A stretch of 64,000 bases of DNA from assembly GCA_963989385.1 (NCBI GenBank), contig OZ022499.1, positions 33,596,993-33,660,992 on the forward strand. The letters run 5' to 3'. The notes beneath the pieces are model-generated. The model saw only the letters and a list, made by a program, of their open reading frames with translations, did no database searches and had not been told where the DNA came from. The translations under genes and the position numbers were made by a program. The stretch comes from Ctena decussata. Its lineage: Eukaryota; Mollusca; Bivalvia; Lucinida; Lucinidae. Shown piece after piece: positions 52,299 to 63,400 of the stretch; the stretch's first letter is position 1; every line of letters begins with the position of its first letter.

Positions 52299-52505
52299 TT
52301 ACCCCTTAAAGAACCAGAAAAGCAGAAGACAAAATTTATGTCTGCAAAATTTCAGAAAATGTTTCGTCCAAGCTATATCATATTGAGATGTCAAAGAATA
52401 GAGGAAAAACAGTGTAGATCCAGATGAGGCAGATCATTTTGATCTGCTTCACCTGGATCTACACTGTTTGGAAGTTGAACTATTTTTTTTTTTGGCTTCA
52501 AGTGT
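52299..52505. mobile_element. TTAA-type MITE, diverged
   Basis: CCCCTTAAAGAACCAGAAAA, GCAGAAGACAAAATTTATGT, then a core with AACAGTGTAGATCCAGATGA and TCACCTGGATCTACACTGTT around a new stem GGCAGATCATTTTGATCTGC. Confidence 0.7.
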
Positions 52506-52652
52506 CACTATTTTTATTTCAATCTTGCTTTGCTCACTGCAAAACTCAAAAGGAGCAGAATATCACTCCATTTCGAATAATTCTCCTTACGATACCAATG
52601 CATCTAAACAAGGGTTTCATAATCATTTGAACCAGAGTCAAAATCACTATTT

Positions 52653-52679
52653 CCCCCCCCCCCCCCCCCCCCCCCCCCC
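52653..52679. repeat. C(27) homopolymer
   Basis: Twenty-seven consecutive C. The length may be an assembly or sequencing approximation. Confidence 0.8.
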
Positions 52680-52699
52680 ATATTTATCAAAAGGATTAG

Positions 52700-53790
52700 C
52701 AACTGACCCCAAGGTTAGAGACCTTACATCACCTCACCATAATCAAACATTTGGTGGTCAATGGTCAAGTACCATACAGATTTTAAAAACATTCAAAACC
52801 ATTCTAATATTTATACAGATGCCTTATAAAAGTGTGATAAGCAGTTGACATTGCTTACTTTATATTCAAACCTCGAATTTGGACTGTAAGCATTTACGAA
52901 AGCCTTTAATCGTAGGTTTAACAATCCAATGGTTAAGTGCAACTGCGTTAAGGGAGACATGCACACCTTGGTGATTCCCCTTGGAGGCTTATCCATACCC
53001 TTAAATCCTTATTCCACCGGTAAATCCTTTTTCCCAAAGGAAAAGATGAAGTATAACCAATAAGAATTTAGAACTCGATCAGGCAGCTCAGAAAAATATA
53101 CAACACAAGGTTGTCATGATCTCATAACATTCACGGCCTTTTGACAATATGATGCCATGATGTGATGTCATAATTAGTGACAAAAGTTTTGATGATGTCA
53201 TGAGCATTGTTATGTTATGACAACTTTGTTGTACTATTCTTCAGAGCTACAGGATAAGAGCAAAAAAGCAGGATAGTTGTTAGTTTAAAAGCACCATATC
53301 CCTGAAAATTTGTACAAGAGTTCAGTAAGACTTAATCCTAGTTTCTGTATGCCTCTACTCAGTTTCATCTGATAATTAAGATACCATGTCTCTTGAGAAC
53401 TGCCTAATTCTTTTTATCATATGCTCCAAAGAATCCAGATAATCTATGTTACCCTTATTTCCATGTGCCAATAAACTATCCAAAAGATATGTCCAAGAAT
53501 AAAGCGAAACAACTGGACTCTTATCAAAGAAAATCAATCTTCCCACATTAATAAACCCATTCAAAGAAACTTGTTTTGTGTAGTATTTGCTGAAGTCAAA
53601 CATAATTCCGAACCAAAATTTCCTGAAGCTGAAAGAATTCCAAATCCGGTACTTCACACTTTAATACTGAATGGTTAGCTGAATGGTAGGTCCTGTAAAT
53701 CCAATAGTTCAAGGTTATTCAGTGGAAACTCCGGAGAACCATTTGATACAATATGGTTTTCGGATACCCAAAAGACCCATAATTACAAAA
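52700..53790. other. No recognisable element
   Basis: Contains a 93-codon minus ORF (53376-53657) with no recognised domain and no splice support. Confidence 0.4.
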
Positions 53791-54031
53791 TATGAGCCGC
53801 GACACGAGAAAACCAACAATGTGGTTGTGCGCCCAGCGCAGACTCAGATCAGCCTAGGCATCCGCCCAGTCTGATCAGTCTTCGCTGTCCACATGGAGGT
53901 AGCTTAGTCCCTTAGCTACCCTTTAAGCGCTTAGCAAATAGTCTGACCAGACCGGGTGGATGCCCAGGCTGATCCGAGTCTGCGCTGGTCGCACAACCAC
54001 ATTGTTGGTTTTGTCGTGTCGCGGCTCATAT
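53791..54031. mobile_element. Double-hairpin foldback element (copy 7)
   Basis: TATGAGCCGCGACACGAGAA ... TTGTCGTGTCGCGGCTCATA, 241 bp, close to the copy at 47109. Confidence 0.9.
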
Positions 54032-54179
54032 AGATTTGCGAAGATGAAATGCCTCATAGTGAGCCAATTCTCATCTGAATCTACACTGTCATACTGTTTG
54101 TACTCTTTTTCTAAACAATGATCAAGGCCAAATTTGAAAGAAGAGTGATTTCTGACATTTAGGGTGAAAGGGTTATGCA

Positions 54180-55340
54180 ACCTATACTATCTGCAGAATA
54201 TCAATTTGTAATTTTATGGCTTCATATGGCACATGATCAATAGATTAAATTAACGTTCTCCATAAAGAATTCATTTTCCGAATTCATTTTCTGATAAAGA
54301 ATTAATCGCATTTCAGTGACAATTCCAATCGCCATTCAGTGGACACAAGAAATTGCAAACAAACTGATGATCAAATAGGCACTTCCGTACAAAATAGTAT
54401 CGGGAATATCCAAAATTTCAATAAGAATCCAGTCTTCATCTGAATACCTGTATATGGCATTTGCAACAATCTGTAACCTAATGTCTGAAAATTCTAAAGG
54501 TCCGAAATCTTCATTTAAATATATGCCACACTAAATTTAGTATGGATATGTTTAAATTAAATTTCTAAACAGCTGAAAAGGAAATCTGAAAATCTGTATT
54601 CCAATAAAACAAATTTAAGTAACAATCTGTATCCTAAATGTCTGAAAATTCAGTAAAAACCTAGAAACTTTATTTAACTTAACTGGCTTGAACTGGTATT
54701 TATGCAGCAAGTTCTATCCATCTTTTTTTTTCCTTCTTAACTTCTATCAAAAATTCAAACTGAAGGCCTTTGGTGTCTTTGAACCTATCTAAACAAACAC
54801 ATAAAAATATATTGCACATTTGAAGTTGAAATCCAAATATATTCAACCTTGATCAAATACCCATAAAATACTGTTTACATTCTGCTAATAGTATACTGAA
54901 AAGAAAGTTTGACCTCATTTTAAATTCCGAATTTCATGATCAGATTCTAGAAATAAAATCCTCTCTACATGTAATCAATACTTGACACGATTTTAGAAAT
55001 TGAACGGATCAAGATTCAATCAATGTTTATCGATAAGCAGCAACGGTAAGGCCAGTTATAAATCCAGCACACGTTGATCTGTTTGATTTCAAGTATGATG
55101 TAAATACACAGTACTCGAAATATAGAGAAAAGTTTGTCAACATAGGTATTTCAATCGTAATAATTCTATTCAACTATTTAACATCATAGGACTCTGACAT
55201 AATTTAGATTTAATATCTAATACAAAGTAATGTCCAGTGAAATTCAAAAGTTGAAAGCAAAATTATGAGCTAAGTCATATCATGGGAAAACTACCATACA
55301 GCAAGACAGTGCCAACAGCCGTAACTCTGACCCCACCCAC
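54180..55340. other. No recognisable element
   Basis: Strongly AT-rich. Phrases such as TCTGAAAATTC recur without a clear period. Confidence 0.4.
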
Positions 55341-55349
55341 TATGCATCC

Positions 55350-55430
55350 AAACATTCTGTTTTGTTCTGTTTCAATTCTCGTAACAAAACAGAACAAAAC
55401 ATGTTTGGATGCATAGTGGGTGGGGTGGGT
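55350..55430. repeat. Hairpin related to the TTCTGTTCTGTTT repeat
   Basis: CCCACTATGCATCCAAACAT ... ATGTTTGGATGCATAGTGGG with TTTTGTTCTGTTT and complement inside. A small cousin of the inverted repeat at 28716. Confidence 0.7.
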
Positions 55431-55655
55431 GCATCGCAAAAAGTGACAGTTCAATCTTATTTCACCTTCGCTATAGGTTGTTAATATGTATTTCCTCATA
55501 TGTCATGTTTTATGTCTTGAGAGAATAAAGTTTTGTCTGTCTGTCTGTCAGTCTTTAAATGCCTAATGGTCTGCAGACTGTCAGTGAATACTACCAAAAC
55601 AGGGGGTTACCCTAATGTGCTTAAATATTGGGAAACCTAAAAACCGTTAATTTTA

Positions 55656-56205
55656 TCGTCATTTTATGCATGTATACAGCCCGGGGCAGGGAGAGATGAC
55701 ACCCATGGTGTAAATTTGAGCATCACTGGAGGCTTTCATCAATCTGATCATTTGCTGAAAATTTCAGAAAAATTGCTTTAAACTCTGATTTCATATGGAA
55801 TTTTTCATGATTTTATATGTGTATATAGCCCCAGGGCAGGGGCAGATAACCCCCGATGATAAAATTTCTGTGCTTATAAAAAGCTTTTGTTACTTCGATC
55901 ATGTTTGTGAAGTTTCATCATGATACTCCAAGTAGTAAAGGAACTAGAGGCCAGAAACCATTTTTTGTACATTGACAAGTGCCATAACTCTGTCAGAAAT
56001 TAACGAAATTTGCCCATCAACAATCCCAAGTGAGACATTCTTGGTACAAATGCATATGCAAAATTTGAAGGAAATCCGTTGATAAATACTTAAGTTATCC
56101 AATGGAAACAAAGTGCGGATGGATAGATGGATGGACGTACGTACGACAGACGGACAGCCAACGTGAAAACATAATACCCCGCCACTGACGTGTGGCGGGG
56201 TATAA
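55656..56205. mobile_element. Stem-loop-ended element, pearl/Helentron-like
   Basis: Two related segments begin TTTTATGCATGTATACAGCC (55664) and TTTTATATGTGTATATAGCC (55811), about 147 bp apart. The end has GGATGGATAGATGGATGGAC, GTACGTACGACAGACGGACA and then the stem-loop ATACCCCGCCA/TGGCGGGGTAT. Architecture like the elements at 17640 and 49583. The left flank is half of the MITE family at 44710. Confidence 0.55.
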
Positions 56206-56327
56206 AAATCAGAACTCCCAAGGGATTTTTAGCTCTTTAAAAAGAAAAGAAAATAGCCTCTTTGATTCCTAAAGACTGCATGCTGCTTCTGTGTTTCATA
56301 CACCTATATTCATTAGTACCGGTGTAA

Positions 56328-59300
56328 CGGTCAGTTTTTTCCCCCGTCCCAGTCTTTCCCCGGGGAAGAACTGGGCCGGCCCATTTCTTCCCCGGGGAAA
56401 AAACTGACTAGTCAGTTCTTTCCCCCGGGGAAGAAACTGACCAGTCAGTTTTTTCCCCACCCAGTCAGTTTTTTCCCCACCATAAATTTTTCTGATAGCA
56501 TATTGATTTATCATTTTTAGTGGGGAAACACTTTGAAAGCTTTTTTTTAAATCCCAGCAAGACATTTTATCACTAAAATTTCCATCCTAGAAAGTGTCGA
56601 ATAAAAGTGGTCTGCCCACTCTTTCCCAGCACTAAAAGAGTGATAATGTAGGTTCTTTAGAATGCAATAATAACCCTTTTTATGAATACAAGTGAAATTT
56701 GTTATATGCAAGTATTTAGGAACGTTGGTACTGAGAAGCAATACATTGAGTTCTTACAAATGGGGGTGGGGAAAGACTGGGCCAGCCCAGTCTTTCCCCA
56801 ACCTGATTACAAAGAACTCCTGTTTTGAAATGATATGATTTTAAAGCAACTGGTATTTGTAAAAAAATGGCTAATTTCATTATAGAACTGATCTGGTAAT
56901 AAAATCTTGTTTCCCTGTGTAGCAAGAGGTTGGGATATACTTCACTGGGGAGGGGTGGGGAAAGACTGGGCCGGCCCATTCTTTCCCCACCCTGATAACA
57001 AAGAACTCATTATTTGAAGTAAAATGATTTGAGGACCACTGCTATGTAGAGAAATCAGCTAATTTATATCAGAGAGACAAGCTAGTGAGAAAATCTTGCT
57101 TCACTGTTTACCAAAGGGGTTGGATATTCTGCACTGAGGGTGGGGAAAAACTGGGCCGGCCCATTCTTTCCCCACCCTGAAGAAAGTGATAATGGTGGAA
57201 ATACATACTTGGATTTAGAAACGGGGTTTATTCCTGTTTTTATACATAGTAGTAAAATTAAATATGTTCCAGCACTTGTGAACTCTGGTAATAATATGTT
57301 ATAATTTTAGCTCTATTTTATGGGGGTGGGGAAAAACTGGGACGGCCCAGTCTTTCCCCACCCTGAAATCAAAGAACTCATTATTTGAAGTAATATGATT
57401 TGAAAACAACTGGTATGTGGAGAAATGGGCTACTTAATATCACAGAAACAAGCAGACAAGAAAATCTTGTTTCACTATTTACCATAGGGGTTGGTTATTC
57501 TGCACTGGGGGTGGGGAAAAACTGGGCCGGCCCATTCTTTCCCCACACTGAAAAAAGTGACAGCGGTTGAAATACATAGTTGGATTTAGAAATGGATATG
57601 GCTGAGTTTATGCACTATAATGAAATTTAATATGTTCCAGCATGTATGAACTCCGGTGTGACCATCTTATACTTTTAGCACTTTCTTTTGGGGGTGGGGA
57701 AAAACTAGGCCGGCCCATTCTTTCCCCACCCTGAAAAAAGTAATAATGGTGGAAATACATAGTTGGATTTAGAAATGAGATTTTTGGCTGTGTTTATGCG
57801 TTATAATGAAATTTGATATGTTCCAGGATGAATGTACTATGGTATGACTGTCTTATTCTTTAAACTCTTTCTTTTGGGGGTGGGGAAAAACTGGGCCGGC
57901 CCATTCTTTCCCCACCCTGAAAACAAAGAACTCTTTTTTGGAAGTTATATGATTTCAGAACAACTTGTATGTGGAGAAATGGGCTACCTAATATCACAGA
58001 AACAAGCAGGCATGAAAATCTTGTTTCACTGTTTACCATAGGGGTTGGTTATTCTGCACTGGGGGTGGGGAAAAACTAGGCCGGCCCATTCTTTCCCCAC
58101 CCTGAAAAAAGTGATAGTGGTTGAAATACATAGTTGAATTTAGAAATGGATATGGCTGAGTTTATGCATTATACTGAAATTTAATATGTTCCAGCATGTA
58201 TGAACTCTGGTGTGACCATCTTATTCTTTAAGCTCTTTCTTTTGGTGGTGGGGAAAAACTGGGCCGGCCCATTCTTTCCCCACCCTGAAAACAAAGAACT
58301 CATTTTTGGAAGTAATATGTTTTGAGAACAACTGGTATGTGGAGAAATGGGCTACCTAATATCACAGAAACAAGCAGGCAAGAAAATCTTGTTTCACTGT
58401 TTACCATAGGGGTTGGTTATTCTGCTCAGGGGGTGGGGAAAAACTAGGCCGGCCCATTCTTTCCCCACCCTGAAAAAAGTGATAATGGTGGAAATACTAG
58501 TTGGATTTAGAAATGGGATTTTTGGCTGTGTTTATGCGTTATAATGAAATTTGATATGTTCCAGCATGAATGTACCATGGTATGACTGTCTTATTCTTTA
58601 AGCTCTTTCTTTTGGGGGTGGGGAAAAACTGGGCCAGCCCATTCTTTCCCCACCCTGAAAACAAGGAACTCTGTTTTGAAAGTAATATGATTTCAGAACA
58701 ACTTGAATGTGGAGAAATGGGCTACCTAATATCACAGAAACAAGCAGGCAAGAAAATCTTGTTTCACTGTTTACTATAGGGGTTGATTATTCTGCACTGG
58801 GGGTGGGGAAAAACTGGGCTGACCCATTCTTTCCCCACCCTGAAAACAAAGAACTCTTTTTTGGAAGTAATATGATTTCAGAACAACTTGTATGTGGAGA
58901 AATGGGCTACCTAATATCACAGAAAGTAGCAGGCAAGAGATCTTGTTTCACTGTTTACCATAGGGGTTGGTTATTCTGCACTGGGGGTGGGGAAAAACTG
59001 GGCCAGCCCATTCTTTCCCCACCCTGAAAACAAGGAACTCTGATTTGAAAGTAATATGATTTCAGAACAACTTGAACGTGGAGAAATGGGCTACCTAATA
59101 TCACAGAAGCAAGCAGGCAAGAAAATCTTGTTTCACTGTTTACCATAGGGGTTGGTTATTCTGCACTGGGGGTGGGGAAAAACTGGGCTGGCCCATTCTT
59201 TCCCCACCCTGAAAACAAAGAACTCTTTTTTGGAAGTAATATGATTTCAGAACAACTTGTATGTGGAGAAATGGGCTACCTAATATCACAGAAAGAAGCA

Positions 59301-59770
59301 GGCAAGAGATCTTGTTTCACTGTTTACCATAGGGGTTGGTTATTCTGCACTGGGGGTGGGTAAAAACTGGGCCGGCCCATTCTTTCCCCACCCTGAAAAC
59401 AAAGAACTCTTTTTTGGAAGTAATATGATTTCAGAACAACTTGTATGTGGAGAAATGGGCTACCTAATATCACAGAAACAAGCAGGCAAGAAAATCTTGT
59501 TTCACTGTTTACCATAGGGGTTGGTTATTCTGCTCTGGGGGTGGGGAAAAACTAGGCCGGCCCATTCTTTCCCCACCCTGAAAAAAGTGATAATGGTGGA
59601 AATACTAGTTGGATTTAGAAATGGGATTTTTGGCTGTGTTTATGCGTTATAATGAAATTTGATATGTTCCAGCATGAATGTACCATGGTATGACTGTCTT
59701 ATTCTTTAAGCTCTTTCTTTTGGGGGTGGGGAAAAACTGGGCCGGCCCATTCTTTCCCCACCCTGAAAGC
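56328..59770 (+). repeat. 184-bp palindrome satellite, array 1 (18 palindromes)
   Basis: Each period holds GGGTGGGGAAAAACTGGGCC joined to GGCCCATTCTTTCCCCACCC. Cores start at about 56373, 56779, 56968, 57153, 57339, 57524, 57707, 57893, 58078, 58261, 58447, 58631, 58816, 59000, 59184, 59369, 59554 and 59739. From the second on, spacing is 183-189. Spacers are of two sorts: A (AACAAAGAACTC ... TGTTTCACTGTTTACCATAG) and B (AAAGTGATAATGGTGGAAAT ... CTCTTTCTTTTGGGG). Order A A B A B B A B A B A A A A A B A. ORFs of 60-106 codons here are repeat by-products. Confidence 0.95.
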
Positions 59771-60455
59771 AAAGAACTCTTTTTTGAAAGTAATATGATT
59801 TCAGAACAACTTGAATGTGGAGAAATGGGCTACCTACTATCACAGAAACAAGCAGGCAAGAAAATCATGATTCACTGTTTAAAATGTCAGCTAAATACAC
59901 AATTTCTAGTATTAACCATGCCAAAGATTGGAACCTATGAATAGGAAAAAAAAAAACTGGAAAGTAAACTTATTTTTCATGTATGAAATCTGCCTTTAAA
60001 AATATAATTTGGAAGTAATAACAAAATGTGAGAGATCCTAAAACTCTGCACAGGCAACATTATAGAATGGAAGACCTTGTTAAGATGGAAAGAGATGTTA
60101 TGTTCATCATGCATCAATAGAATGTATATGTTTTTGAAAACCTATGCATCACACCATTCTTTCCCAAATTTTCTTAAAATGTTTCATATTTAATACAGAA
60201 GTGATCCCTGTCTTTTATATTCTATAATGCCAGAGTAAATAGTAAAACTTTATTCTTTAACTTAATCAAGGTGCCCAACCAGCATTACTTCCAGAATATT
60301 CAATATTCATGCACCAAGTTAGTATTTTTTTTCAAGGTTTGGAAAAAAAACACCCCGGTCCAGTTTCTACCCAACCTCACAAGCAGTTGTGGGAAACAGT
60401 AATCACCCAGTATTTCCTTTGAATATTCATTAGTCTTGCATACAGTCAGTATATT
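59771..60455. other. Gap between the two opposed satellite arrays
   Basis: No palindrome core. The left part still carries an A spacer up to about 59880, then AT-rich DNA. A degenerate relic at about 60345-60380 (GGAAAAAAAACACC, CAGTTTCTACCCAACC) may be a dead unit. Confidence 0.6.
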
Positions 60456-63400
60456 TTTTCAGGGTGGGGAAAGAATGGGCCGGCCCAGTTTTTCCCCACC
60501 CCCCAAGCAGTTTTCCAAAACTCAGTAATTAACTGTATAAGATAAGTCTTTACTTATGCTAGTTGTTAGGATTGACTCGGGAAGCTTTTCTGTACCCATC
60601 ATTGTATGTGTTTCGCTTATTAGAATTAGCGGTATTATTTTGTCAGGGTGGGGAAAGAATGGGCCGGCCCAATTTTTCCCCACCCCTCTGGCAGTTCTTC
60701 CATAACTCCATGTAGTAAATAGTGAAACATTCTTCTTTAGTTAATTCAAGTTTGGGGAGATGGTAATCACCCAGTATTTCAAATTGAATATTCATTATTC
60801 TTGCATACAGCCAGTATATTTTTTTCAGGGTGGGGAAAGAATGGGCCGGCCCAGCTTTTCCCCACCCCCCAAGCAGTTTTTCCCTACCCCTCTGGCAGTT
60901 CTTCCGTAACTCCATTTAGTAAATAGTGAAACATTCTTCTTTAGTTAATTCAAGTTGGGGGAGATGGTTATCACCCAGTATTTCCAATTGAATATTCATT
61001 ATTCTTGCATACAGTCAGTATTTTTTTTTTCAGGCTGGGGAAAGAACGGGCCAGCCCAGTTTTTCCCCACCCCCCAAGCAGTTTTCTTCAACTCAGTAAT
61101 TAACTGTATGGGATATGTTTTGACTTATAGTAGTTATTAGGATTGACTTGGGGAGCTTTTCCATACCCTTAATTGAATGTGTTTCTCTTATAAGAATTAG
61201 TGCGATAATTTTATAAGGGTGGGGAAAGAATGGGCCGGCCCAGTTTTTCCCCACCCCTATGGCAGTTCTTCCATAACTCAAACGGCCCGATATAGACTGA
61301 AATACTGTCTCAAAGGGCCGTTAAACCCCAAACAATCAATAAACCATAACTCAATTTAGTAAACAGTGAAGCGTTCTTCTTTACTTAATTCCAGTTGGGG
61401 GAGATGGTGATCACCCAGTATTTCCATTGAAAATTCATTAGTCTTGCATACAGACAGTATTTTTTTCAGGGTGGGGAAAGAACGGGCTGGCCCAGTTTTT
61501 CCCCACCCCGCAAGCAGTTTTCTTCAACTTAGTAATTTACTGTATAAGTTCAGCTTTGACTTATACTAGTTTATAGGATTGACTTGGGGAGCTTTTCCAT
61601 ACCCTTCAATAAATGTGTTTCCCTTATAAGAATTAGTGCTATAATTTTTATAAGGGTGGGGAAAGAATGGGCCGGCCCAGTTTTTCCCCACCCCTCTGGC
61701 AGTTCTTCCATAACTCCATTTAGTAAATAGTGAAACATTCTGTTCTTTACTTATTCCAGTTGGGGGAGATGGTAATCACCCAGTATTTCCATTGAATATT
61801 CATTAGTCTTGCATACAGTCAGTATATTTTTTTCAGGGTGGGGAAAAAATGGGCCGGCCCAGTTTTTCCCCACCCCAAGCAGTTTTCTTCAACTCAGTAA
61901 TAAACTGTTTAAGATAAGTTTTACTTATACTAGTTGTTAGGATTGACTTGGCTTAATCACCAAGTATTTCCTTTGAATATTCATTAGTCTTGCATACAGT
62001 CAGTATATTTTTTCAGGGTGGGGAAAGAATGGGCCGGCCCAGTTTTTCCCCACCCCCCAAGCAGTTTTCCAAAACTCAGTAATTAACTGTATGGAATAAG
62101 TTATTACTTATGCTAGTTGTTAGGATTGACTTGGGGCTCGTTTCCGTACCCTTCATTAAATGTGTTTCACTAATTAGAAGTAGAGGTATAATTTTTTCAG
62201 GGTGGGGAAAGAATGGGCCGGCCCAATTTTTCCCCACCCCTCTGGCAGTTCTTCCATAACTCCATGTAGTAAATAGTGAAACATTCCTCTTTAGTTAATT
62301 CAAGTTTGAGAAGAAGGTAATCACCCAGTATTTCAAATTGAATATTCATTATTCTTGCATACAGCCAGTATATTTTTTTCAGGGTGGGGAAAGAATGGGA
62401 CGGCCCAGTTTTTCCCCACCCCAAGCAGTTTTCTTCTACTCAGTAATAAACTGTTTAAGATAAGTTTTTACTTATACTAGTTATTAGGATTGACTTGGCT
62501 TAATCACCCAGTATTTCCTTTGACTATTCATTAGTCTTGCATACAGTCAGTATATTTTTTCAGGGTGGGAAAGAATGGGCCGGCCCAGTTTTTCCCCACC
62601 CCCCAAGCAGTGTTCCAAAACTCTGTAATTAACTGTATGGGATAAGTTATTACTTATGCTAGTTGTTAGGATTGACTCGGGGAGCGTTTCTGTACCCTTC
62701 ATTAAATGTGTTTCACTAATTAGAAGTAGAGGTATAATTTTTTCAAAGTGGGGAAAGAATGGGCCGGCCCAATTTCTCCCCACCCCTCTGGCAGTTCTTC
62801 CATAACTCAATGTAGTAAATAGTGAAACATACTTCCTTAGTTAATTCAAGTTTGGGGAGATAGTAATCACCCAGTATTTCAAATTGAATATTCATTATTC
62901 TTGCATACAGCCAGTGTATTTTTTTCAGGGTGGGGAAAGAATGGGCCGGCCCAGTTTTTCCCCACCCTCCAAGCAGTTTTCCATAACTCAGTAATTAACT
63001 GTATTGGATAAGTTATAACTTATGCTAGTTGTTAGGATTGACTTGGGGAGCTTTTCTGTACCCTTTATTGAATGTGTTTCGCTTATTAGAATATGTAGTA
63101 AAATTTTTTCAGGGTGGGGAAAGAATGGGCCGGCCCAGTTTTTCCCCTACCCCTGAGCAGTTTTCCAAAACTCAGTAATTAACTGTATAAGATAAGTTAT
63201 TACTTATACTAGTTGTTAGGATTGACTTGGAGAGCCTTTCCATACCCTTAATTAAATGTGTTTCCCTTATAAGAATTAGTGCTATAATTTTATAAGGGTG
63301 GGGAAAGAATGGGCCGGCCCAGTTTTTCCCCACCCCTCTGGCAGTTCTTCCATAACTCAATTTAGTAAATAGTGAAACATTCTTCTTTACTTAATTCCAG

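Noticed and set aside
53376..53657. 93-codon minus-strand ORF
   Set aside because: Composition not clearly coding, no recognised motif; the donor and acceptor context needed for an exon was not found. Left as unassigned.
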